Assembly: GCA_958430865.1 (NCBI GenBank)
Contig: CAUDNR010000303.1
Coordinates: 1 to 15,971, forward strand
Direction of reading: 5' to 3'
DNA length: 15,971 bases
Source of the DNA: Entrophospora sp. SA101
Taxonomy: Eukaryota; Glomeromycota; Glomeromycetes; Entrophosporales; Entrophosporaceae
This document shows, one piece after another, positions 1 through 8,831 of the stretch. The translations under genes and the position numbers were made by a program. Positions within the stretch are counted from its first letter, which is position 1. Each line of letters begins with the position of its first letter. The notes under the pieces are model-generated. The model saw nothing but the letters and a program-made list of their open reading frames with translations, had not been told where the DNA came from and did not search any database.

Positions 1-978
1 GAAACTTTATCTCACTGCGAAACAAATGAGTCTGTAACTTCCGAGCAGATAGAAAATACATCTGATAACGCGTCTTCCGCCCCTGTAGAATGGGTTGAGC
101 CCCGAGTCTCCGACTTAACTAAATCGTTGGAAGATAAAAAGATTGATGATTTTCTGGATCTAAAAGAAAAGGAAAGGGTTAGTAATATGATGGAGAGAAA
201 CAGGGAAAAAAATATTCAGCATACCATTTCTTCCGAAATAAATTCTACAACTGAGATTTTCCAAGATACTATAAATCAAGATCAAAAAACAATTCAATTG
301 GAATCTCAAACTTTTGCTGAATCAGAGCAAATAACGATTAATCAGATACAGGATACTATTCCTTCCGAAATAGCGAAAATCCCCTATAACCAGAAGGTAG
401 AGCAAGGTTTAAGGGATGAATTTTCCGTTTGCGTCAAAAGTGATAATAGTGTATTTGATATACATATTCCCGAATTCTCTTTAGAAGCAATTATAAGAGG
501 CTCTGGGAAAGTTACGTCACAAACTATAGTTGATTTATTTAATATTGCTATGGAGACTATACAAAAGGAGATTTTATGCTGGTATTGTTACTATAAAGCG
601 TATGAGGATAGAATCGAAGATGTTAGGTGTATAAATAATATTGGTGATCAATCAGCAAGAACATTGGTATATAACGAAATAAAATTGTTACTCCCTGATA
701 TTACTAACGTAAATTTGCGTCAGAGAACATTTAAAGCTAAAAAAATTTATACATTATTTATGGGAATAGGGATAGATAGAATTAGACAAGTAACTTATGG
801 CGCCAATGCTATTTCGAGCTTAAAAGATGATCAAATTCAAAATATTATAAATCGTTTCCCTAAAAAGTCCACTAACACAGACGATGCAGTTAATTGCCAA
901 AAAGTGACCGAAACTTCTGAATCAAATTCTTTAAGTTTTGACCTGGAGAATGAGATACTTCTTCTTTCTATATTATAG
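1..978 (+). CDS. Uncharacterised virus-like element protein, copy 1, 5' end outside window
   Basis: The frame is open from base 1 to TAG at 976-978 (325 codons), so the N-terminus lies outside the window. The first in-window Met is far inside; the TTG at 127 is not a believable start. The first 130 residues or so are low-complexity, rich in Ser, Thr, Glu and Gln. A denser C-terminal domain follows, with a Cys pair (LCWYCYYKAYE) and a basic conserved block (SARTLVYNEIKLLLP, then RTFKAKKIYTLF). The same protein is encoded at 10286-12124, and both copies sit tail to tail with a tyrosine recombinase gene. I know no function for it. I have an unverified memory of this C-terminal block recurring in predicted proteins of Rhizophagus. 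The last 30 residues or so differ completely from the second copy, so one of the two ends is rearranged. Confidence 0.75.
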   Translation, partial: ETLSHCETNESVTSEQIENTSDNASSAPVEWVEPRVSDLTKSLEDKKIDDFLDLKEKERVSNMMERNREKNIQHTISSEINSTTEIFQDTINQDQKTIQLESQTFAESEQITINQIQDTIPSEIAKIPYNQKVEQGLRDEFSVCVKSDNSVFDIHIPEFSLEAIIRGSGKVTSQTIVDLFNIAMETIQKEILCWYCYYKAYEDRIEDVRCINNIGDQSARTLVYNEIKLLLPDITNVNLRQRTFKAKKIYTLFMGIGIDRIRQVTYGANAISSLKDDQIQNIINRFPKKSTNTDDAVNCQKVTETSESNSLSFDLENEILLLSIL

Positions 979-1089
979 GGCAGAACATATATACCAAAAT
1001 TGATTAACGAATAAATTTTTTACGTTTTAGTCTAATCCATATACATTACTTTTTGTATTTAAAATCTTATGATAATTGAAGGTATTCTA

Positions 1090-2019
1090 CTAGCGCCAGT
1101 ACTGATAATCTAACATTCCTGTCAACATTGAATCTATTTCCGCGATCTGGGAATCGAAAGGATTATAATGCACGGAATGCGCTTTCTTCGAAAGATCATT
1201 ATTCTTAGACTGAGGCGTAGAAATTTGAGATTCAGGTTCGGAATCAGAAGTATCGCCCTCAGCATAATACTTTCCAGAATCAAAACAGTCTATCTTATGT
1301 CTCAATGCGATTCTACAAAGTAAATCAAGACGTTGGGTCGTTGGATTTTGCCCGCCATGAACTCTAGAAGCGTGTTTGCCTCCTATTTTTCTCAACCTTT
1401 TGGCTGTAATACCATATGGCTTTAAAAATTTGCTAAATGCTCTGGTATTACGTTTTCCATTATCACCATATACAGGATCACTTATCTTCCTGGTTGCTAT
1501 TGCATCTTGGATCCAAATAAGCAATTCTCTTGCACGTTCTGGATTCTTTTCCATGGAAAGGAATTGTCGGGGCACAGGATTAATTTTCATTTCTTGCTTA
1601 TTTTTAGCGTATCCTGTACAATACCAAGAATAGCCAGGTTTGTACCATTTTAGATAGTCTGATTCTTCGTAATGGATAATGCGAAGAGTGGTAACTTCAG
1701 CAGGTCTCAAGATATTCCGTAAAATTAGCAAAGTATTTATGAATTCCTCTAGAATAGAAGGATCGTTTGAATATCTAATCGGTATTTCAGATTCCCGCAA
1801 ATTATAATAACGATGCACCTCAATCGAATCTCTGATAAGAACATTCAAACGTAATTTACATCCCGCCACTTGTACTCCAACAATTCCAAACTGGCTATTT
1901 TCTACCCTACGACCTTTAAGCGCCCAATACATTCCATCGTTTGTTTCGCGCCATAATTTCATACTATCATCTTCCTCCTTTTGTATGGTACAGATAATTC
2001 GCGAACATTCCGCATACAT
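1090..2019 (-). pseudogene. Chimeric ORF: fungal gene fragment fused in frame to tyrosine recombinase catalytic domain
   Basis: This 309-codon frame has two parts. The C-terminal part (DNA 1090-1709) is the catalytic domain of a tyrosine recombinase, nearly the same as that at 12754-14007. It keeps the first catalytic Arg (RPAEV), the H-x-x-R box (KHASR), a later RH and a Tyr pair (GKYYAEG). The N-terminal part (1710-2019) is not recombinase: it matches the C-terminal region of the PD-(D/E)XK-like fungal family, with a VAG motif and an LLILRN block like those of the gene at 2975-5270. The roughly 210-residue DNA-binding N-terminus of the intact recombinase is missing. The frame continues upstream of the Met to about 2088 without a start. 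I infer a rearrangement junction rather than a working enzyme, although every catalytic residue I can see is present. Confidence 0.7.
1126..1709 (-). repeat. Direct repeat, copy A (recombinase catalytic region)
   Basis: This pairs with 12780-13373 in the same orientation. From about 1371 to 1709 the two align without gaps at an offset of 11,664. Divergence is uneven: 1126-1330 differs often and has indels, 1371-1480 is about 92% identical, and 1497-1709 has one mismatch (G/A in GCGAAGAG). Identity stops abruptly after GGTCTCA at 1709. Confidence 0.85.
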
Positions 2020-2133
2020 AAGTTCATATAATTTATCGCTTTCCTTTAGAGATAAGCATAATATCTGGCCGTCGCCCCATTCGTTTATCTATTTTTTTTT
2101 CTATCCGCACTTGCGAGACTCTGGCGTTCAAAG
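1710..2133 (-). pseudogene. Decayed 3' part of a PD-(D/E)XK-like fungal gene
   Basis: On the minus strand a pyrimidine-rich acceptor (TTTTTTTCCAG) ends at 2134 and opens a frame with RRPDIML, matching NKPDIMI in the gene at 2975-5270. About 40 nt further on that frame stops. Coding sense continues in the next frame with LYELMYAEC, matching EITYAEGGK, and then QFGIVGVQVAG, matching the LVFRINVAG region. One single-base frameshift, between about 2042 and 2060, therefore separates the putative active-site Asp from the Glu. The sequence runs into recombinase sequence at 1709/1710. No exons upstream of 2133 were recognised. This is a dead paralogue, on the same strand as the better preserved gene. 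Confidence 0.55.
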
Positions 2134-2974
2134 CTGGAAAAAAAGAAAAGAATAAGTATATTTCCAAATTTCAGAAATCAAAGTTATCTTTTTACATTAA
2201 AATATCATCCTTTTGATTAGTCAAGTCTATCATTTGATTATATCGTTATTTTCAGAAACCAAGGAATCTATTTTGTGACAAGAGTAAGAAGAGTTTATCC
2301 TTCTCATCTTTTTGTTTATTAGTAAAGCATTTTTTAATTAAATCTATTGCAACATTTCATTTAATGCCTGTAGCAATTTGTTTGCTAAATTTATGAAACG
2401 TAATTGTTTTTGCATTTATCAAACATTTCGGCAATATTTGGGATTCGACCAGGTGACACACTCTTATTTAGATTTGATTGGCCAAATATAATGAAATTAA
2501 AACTACTCAAGCTAGGGCGAAATTATGTTGGCGTCAAACCTTTAAATCTTTTCCAAAAGATTATTCAATTGTGGTGCCCGCCTGATGGTCTAGTATTAGG
2601 ATTAGACCCTTTTTCTGGGTAAAAAAATCATCGTTATGAAGTCAAGCAAAATATTTTATTAATATTTAAATAATTATAAGTTTTGATTTTATAAATTTTG
2701 ATTTTAAATAATTATAAGTTTTAGAAAAATTATCGCTGATAATCTAAAATTTTGAGAGGTAAGCAAAGAATAGTAATATAGCCTAAGAAAAAACGTCAAC
2801 ATACTGAAACTAGGAAAATATTTTAGAAATGAAAAAAGACATCCATCAGCAATTAATTCACAAACTTTGCAATAAAATTTTCTGATATTTTTTTTTTGGA
2901 AATATCAATCTACTCTTATGACAAAGATTTCAAATTTAATAATTGTGATAAAAACAATCGTTCTAAAATAAATC
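2134..2974. other. AT-rich spacer without a convincing gene
   Basis: No gene can be supported here. A plus-strand open stretch at 2404-2622 has a less AT-biased composition than its surroundings and reads like old coding or repeat sequence (motifs RPGDTLLFRFDWP and PDGLVLGLDPFSG), but it starts without ATG and I cannot assign it. It could be a fragment of a dispersed repeat. The rest is A/T-rich spacer downstream of the gene ending at 2975. Confidence 0.5.
2665..2722. repeat. Short direct repeat, 20 bp twice
   Basis: TTTAAATAATTATAAGTTTT occurs at 2665-2684 and again at 2703-2722, a spacing of 38 bp, with two further copies of TTTTGATTTTA-like sequence between them. It looks like replication slippage in AT-rich spacer. 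Confidence 0.8.
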
Positions 2975-5270
2975 TTATCTAGGAGACCTAATTGTGACTT
3001 CATGTAGAGGGGAATCGTTGGGATCGACGGCTTTACATTTCTTTTTAGAAGAATTTCTAAGATTTTGCAAATTCACAATGACTCCATTCTAAGTATGTAA
3101 AAAGAATTCAAGAGACAAAATTAATAATAAGTTTAAAGAATATAACCAGAATTGAATTACACCTCAAAACTAAACTTTGTTGTGCTTGGTAAGCCAAAAT
3201 ACAAACAATAAAAGGGAATCAAGCCCTTACCCTCAAAGTCAACAACGCATGTACAAAATCTTCCACTTCCTGAACTGATTCATTGAATAATGGTATCATA
3301 GTTTCTGATATAGGAAAATTAAATCTTGCACCTTTTTCACTCGTCAACCCGTTTATAATGAGAGTATTCCCTATAATTAATGGTATAAATCCAAATTAAA
3401 AAAGAACTCTTCTTAGAAGTTAACCGAGTTCATATATATACCTGCAACATTTATTCTGAAAACCAATAAGAAGCTACGTAGTTTCTCCTTTTTAAACTTT
3501 CTTGATAATTCGTCGTAACCATCCGAACAGAAGCGTACAAGGCTATTATGGTCGTCTAATCGTTTTTTCTCGTCAGAGTCCCATTTTCCACCTTCAGCAT
3601 ACGTGATTTCATTCCATTTCCATTGAAAAAATGCCCGTATCATTATGTCTGGCTTATTACCTCTTGACCCAGTGCCTTGATGTATTTTCCTATTTTTACT
3701 AGCAACACTCTGTTGTTCAGATCTATATAAAGTCAGTTTTCAGTTAACCAAAAAAAAATAACATTCTGTAGATTACCTAGTTATATCAATCTTGAATTCA
3801 AGTGGTAAATCACACATAGTTACATCAATCAGACGACCAATCATTTCCATATAAGTTCCCTCTGAATGTCCAGAAATTCTACAAATAATATCCGTCCTTA
3901 TTTCTTGTAAAATAAAATCTATTATACCTTGTGCCACTCCTTCTCTCACAGAAATTGGTTCGACCCAATGATCATGGTATACAACTTGAGATGGTGTTAT
4001 AATAAATTTAATTTTCGTCTGGATTTCATCCTTTTTCCGCACGAATTCAGCACATAAATTTTTTATTGGAGCTTCTTTAACTATATTCCTTATGTTTGCT
4101 TTATCACCCTGTAGAATGAACCTGTGGGTGAGTATGTGAATTATCAATACCTTTCAAGATTGGAATTAACCAAGAACATACCACAAGAATGTCAAAATCA
4201 ACCTCATTTATGAGAAAACGGTCACATTTAAGATCAACTACGCCATTACATATAGGATCATCATATGTTAGATTGTTTAAATCTAATTTGTCAATTTCTC
4301 TTAAAATTTGCCCATGTACAGCCGTGTTGCCTTTCTAATAGTTTAAATTAAAACTTTAAGTATATTAAGCAAGCAAATATAGAAAAAAAATTTTTTATTG
4401 TACAAGTTTTTAATACCCTCATTGCATCTTTTAAGCTACCAATATTGCGTTCGGCTTGAAGTTTCCAAGTTTCAGATTCGTAAAATTTGGAACTTCAAAG
4501 ATTGTATATGTTAGTTTATTATTCTAGACACAATTTGCTTCTTATTTCTTTAGATTTTAAAAAGCTTACCGAAATAAATTAGCATCAACCAATGATTTCA
4601 GCTCATTCCACAAATAACGTATCTAAAGAAGTATAAATAAATAACCCGTTAAATTATTTCTTAAAATGATAGTCCTTATAATTTAGAAAAATGATTGCAG
4701 ATCAGCTTAATTCAGTAAGCTATAGCTGGTGTGTACTATTACTGAATATTTTAATCACTCTCATGAGGTACAATGTGGCAGGATCTCGCGACATGGCTTA
4801 CTCAACGACATTGTGTCCTCATGAAATGCAATGTGGCAGGATCTCGTGACATGGCTTACTCAACGACATTACATTCAAGAAAACAGACAACTTATCCACT
4901 TAATCCTATAATATCCTGCAGTAATATAATAAGAGTCTGCGAACATGTTGTTGCCTGTTCCGTCATAACTAAGAAATCATCATATCTGCATAAATACTTA
5001 TTAAAATTATTAAAAGATAAGTACCTTATCTATATCTTGTAGTCATTTGAGATGAAGTTTGCATTGTTGTTCATTAATTTCCATCGTTACTTCCGCTAGG
5101 ATGTTGACAATTCGTGCACAATCATCATTATTTGTTTGAAAACCGTACAGTCTCCATGTTTCATGTAAAATTCTACTTATGGTTATTTCTTCTAACGGTG
5201 CTTCCTTCAAAAATTTCTGCAAGAAAGGAAAGTTTCCAGTTTCTTCGGATATTGTTGGAATTACCGACAT
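2975..5270 (-). pseudogene. Eight-exon fungal gene, PD-(D/E)XK nuclease-like fold suspected, with one in-frame TGA
   Basis: Minus-strand exons join in frame: 5270-5025, 4622-4570, 4492-4417, 4334-4182, 4108-3777, 3707-3442, 3370-3231, 3088-2975. All seven introns are GT..AG; lengths are 402, 77, 82, 73, 69, 71 and 142 nt. The total is 460 codons from ATG at 5270 (frame start MSVIPTI) to TAA at 2975-2977. The only defect is TGA at 5043-5045 (codon 76); coding resumes for six codons before a GTACTT donor. An alternative donor, GTAACG at 5090, would also join in phase and avoid the stop. Exon 6 has KPDIM (Asp about 307) and YAEGGK (Glu about 325, Lys about 328), arranged like a PD-(D/E)XK site. 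That fold is inference; the role is unknown. The C-terminus (VAG, then ALLTLR and NGVIVNL) matches the fragment fused to the recombinase at 1710-2019. Intron 1 carries a 58-bp tandem repeat. Upstream exons are possible, since TATTTAG at about 5290 could be an acceptor. Confidence 0.7.
4759..4870. repeat. 58-bp tandem repeat, about 1.9 copies
   Basis: Unit 1 runs 4759-4816 and unit 2 4817-4870. The 42-bp core (starting CAATGTGGCAGG) occurs at 4771-4812 and 4829-4870 with one C/T difference. It lies inside the unusually long first intron (402 nt) of the minus-strand gene and is more GC-rich than the surrounding sequence. Confidence 0.85.
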
Positions 5271-5515
5271 TTGCACATTCGAAGTACTAAATATTTTTAT
5301 TATGTCCTAAATGTTCACATAATAAAATCTATATGTACTTAAAATAATGAGAAAAATTTTTTTTTTTTGAGATAGAGGGTATTATATGAAAAATTGATAA
5401 AGATAGATTAGCTAACCAGATAACGTTAAAAAAAGTTAAAAATCAATCGATAACTTTCCATGTTGTGTAACATTATACTCATCAGGAGATGAAAACGTAG
5501 AAAATCATACACATA

Positions 5516-5852
5516 CGGGCCAATTTTTTTGATCGACGTCCTGTGACATTTAAAAATTGATTATTTTTATATATTAAAATCACAAGTCATCATACACGAA
5601 TCTATAACGCACATAATAATCACTCTTGTGTTCCTAAGTAAAGATATTCTCCTACGACCTTTAAATATAGTAGTAATAAGAATCCCACTTAAAAAGAAAC
5701 CAATAAAAAAGAATCCCGTTTCAAAAATTACGTTTATAATAGTAATACAGTTAATTATTTATATATATCTAAAAATAAATAATGATCATCAAAATGTAAC
5801 GCCCACATGTCATTAATACTTTTTTCTTTTGCCGATCGAACAAATTGGCCCA
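5516..5852. mobile_element. TA-flanked MITE, 337 bp
   Basis: The ends are inverted repeats of 20 bp: CGGGCCAATTTTTTTGATCG on the left, and TGGGCCAATTTGTTCGATCG as reverse complement of the right end (three mismatches). TA lies immediately outside both ends (5514-5515 and 5853-5854), as expected for a Tc1/mariner-type target duplication. No transposase is inside; a short open stretch within it is not a gene. The ends differ from those of the Tc1 element at 7192 and of the MITE at 11224, so a third transposase source is implied. Confidence 0.6.
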
Positions 5853-5854
5853 TA

Positions 5855-6479
5855 TGGTGTGTAAGACGTCACTTTGGGGGATCAACATAGTAAATTTGTT
5901 AAACTTGTGCAACTTTAAAGCTTAATTCCTCCACAACAACATGACATGTCAACAAAATGAAAATGTCATTTTGTAGAAAAAGGTCTTAGCTTCAAAATGA
6001 CATCTTGTTTTTTTGGTCACACATTTCCATTTTTGGAGGAGTTAAAGGATTTGAAAGTCTAATAAAAGTTGTAGGGACTAGGTGTCCTGCACTATACTCA
6101 ATTTTGGGAATTTAGAAAGAGAAAATATGAATATTGGACTGATTTCAAACCTACTTGATTATCTGCCTTTTCCCCCAAGGCTAGGTTTATTTGCAATAAA
6201 ATGTCACAAAGAAATTCTAGGTATCAAATCACAATCTAAAAATAAACAAATATTAATTAACGACCACATCCGGAATTTTAATGTTAAAACTTTCAATTGA
6301 TAATTTCAATAAATATGAGTAAATAAAAAATATTTATCTTCTTTTAGGCAATGATTAAATTGGGAATTGTGAATTCATCACCAAATTGATAAATTTTGCT
6401 GTATTAATCATGCAGTAAAGGGATGACTAGCATAGATAGCCCAATATTGCAATCAGAAAATTGGATATTGTGCCTAACA
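5855..6479. other. Spacer, no gene recognised
   Basis: It is AT-rich. At 5940-6010 there are repeated AAAATGACAT/ATGTCATTTT words in both orientations. A plus-strand open stretch at 6082-6300 has no recognisable motif. Nothing here can be called a gene; the first recognisable sequence beyond it is the kinase tail starting at about 6480 on the minus strand. Confidence 0.5.
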
Positions 6480-7120
6480 GTTATTTTATCAATAATTTTC
6501 TTTGCTGTTGGCCGTTTTGAGAAATCCTTGTCCCAACATTTTAATAGAAGTTCTTTGTAACATTCAGGCTGTCATCATCAATTGATGGCCTATGGATAAG
6601 TTGAATGCAATTTTCTTGGAATTACTCCGAAAATCTCTTCCAAGATCAGTTATTTCAAAAAATTTCGCTTTGACATAAAACATTACCACTATGCAATTTC
6701 GATGAACTTTATATTCTCTATTAATTCTATTTAGACCTTCAAACAATTTACTAAAACACCATGTTCATAGTAATATATGGACCTTGTGAAACTCCATATG
6801 CTCTAACAATCCCAGTTTCAGTTCGGTAATAACTAATAAGTTTGATCTTTCAAACTTTGTTAATTTACATTGATAATAAAATTCCAGCATTCTAAAAATA
6901 TTAACTTACTTCTGTAAGTTCATCTTCATCTAGTGAGCCAAAAATTGTTTTCAGAACTATAGTCATATTCTCTTGAGAGTTTAGTTGTTGTGTTAATTCC
7001 AGCCACTAGTTCAACATTCCAAACCGCTTTTAAGATGAACCCATCTTTTCTCATGTATTCAATATTGAAAAAATTCTTGTGGAGAATTCATTCGAGCCAA
7101 GTAAAATAAGGTATGGATTG
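6480..7120 (-). pseudogene. Protein kinase (TKL-like) pseudogene, truncated at 5' end
   Basis: Kinase landmarks appear in order on the minus strand, spread over several frames. The first exon follows a TTTTTCAG acceptor at 7121 and has a region like the glycine-rich loop (RKDGF..KAVW). Next come a VLKTI segment (candidate strand-3 Lys), an RAYGVSQGP hinge-side segment, HRN then HSGNVLC (catalytic loop), EITDLG (DFG position) and finally CWDKDFSKRPTA (subdomain XI). Breaks are visible: TGA inside the first exon, stops after the hinge region, and one base missing in the catalytic loop at about 6695 between HRN and HSGN. No start is present: upstream of the acceptor only 70 nt remain before the Tc1 element at 7192, and the sequence beyond that is virus-like. 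It therefore looks cut off as well as decayed. Fungi of this group carry large kinase families. Confidence 0.65.
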
Positions 7121-7191
7121 CTGAAAAAGAATAAACGCATTAGGATATCCATTGCCACTTGTCTATGGTGGATAAATACATTTTGGACATA

Positions 7192-7354
7192 CACACCCTA
7201 GACAAAAGTTTTCGGACACCTGTTTTTACTAATTGCGCAAAACTACACATAATAACTATACATAAAATTTTTGTCATTTGCGGCCTAGGTTTTGACGAAC
7301 ATGTGTATAAATTTTCATGGTTCTAACACGTTTAGAATCCAGTAAATAAAAAAA
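7192..7354. repeat. Left terminal inverted repeat of the Tc1 element
   Basis: It pairs with 8667-8830. The outer 125 bp match with only a few substitutions (for example GCGCAA against GTGCAA); the inner part is weaker, ending in a shared AGTAAATAAAAAA. Confidence 0.85.
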
Positions 7355-7435
7355 ATACCAAAAAGTTTATTTTGATGATCTTCAAAATTGAAAAAATTAA
7401 AAATTAAAAAATAAAAAGATGAATAAAAATGAAAA

Positions 7436-8470
7436 TTAATAACGCGTAGGTCCCCCATCTTTTTCTATACATGCCTCGATCCTTCTAGGCATGCTCTCAA
7501 TTAATTTATAATATCTTTCACAAGGAATGCTCGCCCATTCTTCTTTCAATGCATGCTCTAACTCTGAAGCATTTTTTGGATATCTTTCCCGTTTTTTTAA
7601 TCTTCTCTCAAGTTCATCCCACAGATGTTCAATTGGGTTGAGATCTGGGGATTGAGAGGGCCAATCAGACAAAATTTTTATTTTTTTCTTCTTAATCCAA
7701 TTTTGTACATCTTTTGCAGTATGTACTGGTGCATTATCATCTTGAAATGCATAGTCTCCGCCACGAAATTTTCTTCTAATCAATGGCAACAAATTTTTTT
7801 CTAAAATTCGTATATAGTCTAAACGATTCATTTTACCCTCCACTTTTACTAATGGACCTAGTCCTTTTCCAGAAAAGCATCCCCAAACCATTATGCCACC
7901 ACCACCATGTTTAACTGAAGGGACAATATTTTCAATATTGTAACATTGACCATCAGTACGCCAAACATGTATTGGTCCATCACTTCTGAAGATTGTAAAG
8001 CGTGATTCGTCACTCCAAATCACCTTGCTCCAGTCTTCTATTGTCCAAGACCTTCTTTCTAAACACCACTTTAATCGTTTTTCTTTTTGTTTTTGTGTTA
8101 AAAGTGGTTTAACAGCCGCAGCCCTCGAAAAAATCCCCAGTTCATGCAAACTTCTACGAACAGTTCTTGTGCTAATTTCTTTGCCACTAACTTCAGTAAA
8201 TTTTATTTTGATCTCTTCTGCAGAACTAAAATTATTGTTTTTTGTAATTTCTTTTAAAATTTTTTTGTCATCATCATCTAAACTTTTTGGTCTGCCAGAT
8301 CGTAGAGCACTTTTAACATCATCTGAATTTTTATAACGCGTAATTTGATTATGAACTGTGCTTTTGGGGATTTTGAGGCATTTGGAGATTGCTCTAATAC
8401 TTTTATTACTCATATGAAGACCTAATATTTTTCCTTGTTCAAGTTCAGTCAAATCGGAATTTTTTGGCAT
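7436..8470 (-). CDS. Tc1/mariner transposase, intact
   Basis: This 344-residue protein cuts and rejoins the ends of the surrounding element at TA sites. I start it at the second Met (MPKNSDLTE, 8470) rather than the upstream Met at 8506, because the family normally begins just ahead of the first helix-turn-helix. Numbered from 8470: paired-type helix-turn-helix at about 8-50 (IRAISKCLKIPKSTVH), a GRPKS hook near 59, and a second helix-turn-helix near 85-115. The catalytic triad is Asp154 (WSDESRF), Asp245 (FQDDNAPVH) and Glu281 (SPDLNPIEHLW). By my count 35 residues separate the second Asp and the Glu, one more than the usual DD34E of Tc1. No frameshift or stop is present. The length is normal for the family, so it may be active. 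Confidence 0.93.
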   Translation of the reverse strand: MPKNSDLTELEQGKILGLHMSNKSIRAISKCLKIPKSTVHNQITRYKNSDDVKSALRSGRPKSLDDDDKKILKEITKNNNFSSAEEIKIKFTEVSGKEISTRTVRRSLHELGIFSRAAAVKPLLTQKQKEKRLKWCLERRSWTIEDWSKVIWSDESRFTIFRSDGPIHVWRTDGQCYNIENIVPSVKHGGGGIMVWGCFSGKGLGPLVKVEGKMNRLDYIRILEKNLLPLIRRKFRGGDYAFQDDNAPVHTAKDVQNWIKKKKIKILSDWPSQSPDLNPIEHLWDELERRLKKRERYPKNASELEHALKEEWASIPCERYYKLIESMPRRIEACIEKDGGPTRY

Positions 8471-8666
8471 TTTTGTAAAAAAAGATGGTGAAAAATTGTA
8501 GATCAAGATCTAATTATATATGCGTGCTAGAAGTATTATTTTCAATATATACATTCCCTGGAACATGAACTTTAAGATCATATAGTTTTATATTTATTTA
8601 TTATGTGGATTTTTGAGAAAATACAAAAGCTCATGAATGACATCAGTTTTTTAATCGAAGTTAGTA

Positions 8667-8830
8667 ATTTTTTATTTACTGCAGTTTTAGACAAGTTAGG
8701 ATCATGAAAATTTATACACATGTTTGTCAAAACCTAGGCCGCAAATGACAAAAATTTTATGTATAGTTATTATGTGTAGTTTTGCACAATTAGTAAAAAC
8801 AGGTGTCCGAAAACTTTTGTCTAGGGTGTG
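8667..8830. repeat. Right terminal inverted repeat of the Tc1 element
   Basis: This is the inverse of 7192-7354. It ends GTCTAGGGTGTG followed by the TA target duplication at 8831-8832. Confidence 0.85.
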
Positions 8831-8831
8831 T

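Larger units (their letters stand above)
7192..8830 (-). mobile_element. Complete Tc1/mariner transposon, 1639 bp
   Basis: The ends are CACACCCTAGACAAAAG (left) and its exact inverse (right), flanked by TA at 7190-7191 and 8831-8832. Long inverted repeats (about 160 bp) surround one intact transposase gene on the minus strand. The two arms differ at only a few positions over the outer 125 bp, and the transposase frame is unbroken, so the insertion is probably recent. It lies on the boundary between fungal sequence (kinase remnant) and the virus-like block. Confidence 0.9.

Noticed and set aside
1376..1633. Plus-strand open frame of 85 codons, also present at 13040-13297
   Set aside because: It is the antisense shadow of the two recombinase copies; its conservation follows from the repeat.
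2420..2470. Possible tRNA T-arm on the minus strand (GGTCGAATCCC)
   Set aside because: No matching T-stem, acceptor stem or anticodon arm could be built around it.
5628..5816. Plus-strand open frame of 62 codons
   Set aside because: It lies wholly within the TA-flanked MITE and has low-complexity AT-rich composition with no motif.
5043..7120. TGA read as tryptophan (altered genetic code), because TGA interrupts both the eight-exon gene and the kinase remnant
   Set aside because: TGG is used for Trp throughout, the kinase has other breaks too, and the gene's TGA may be avoided by an alternative donor. Two nonsense changes are a simpler explanation.
8025..8336. Plus-strand open frame of 103 codons inside the Tc1 element
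   Set aside because: It is antisense to the intact transposase and shows no independent coding signal.
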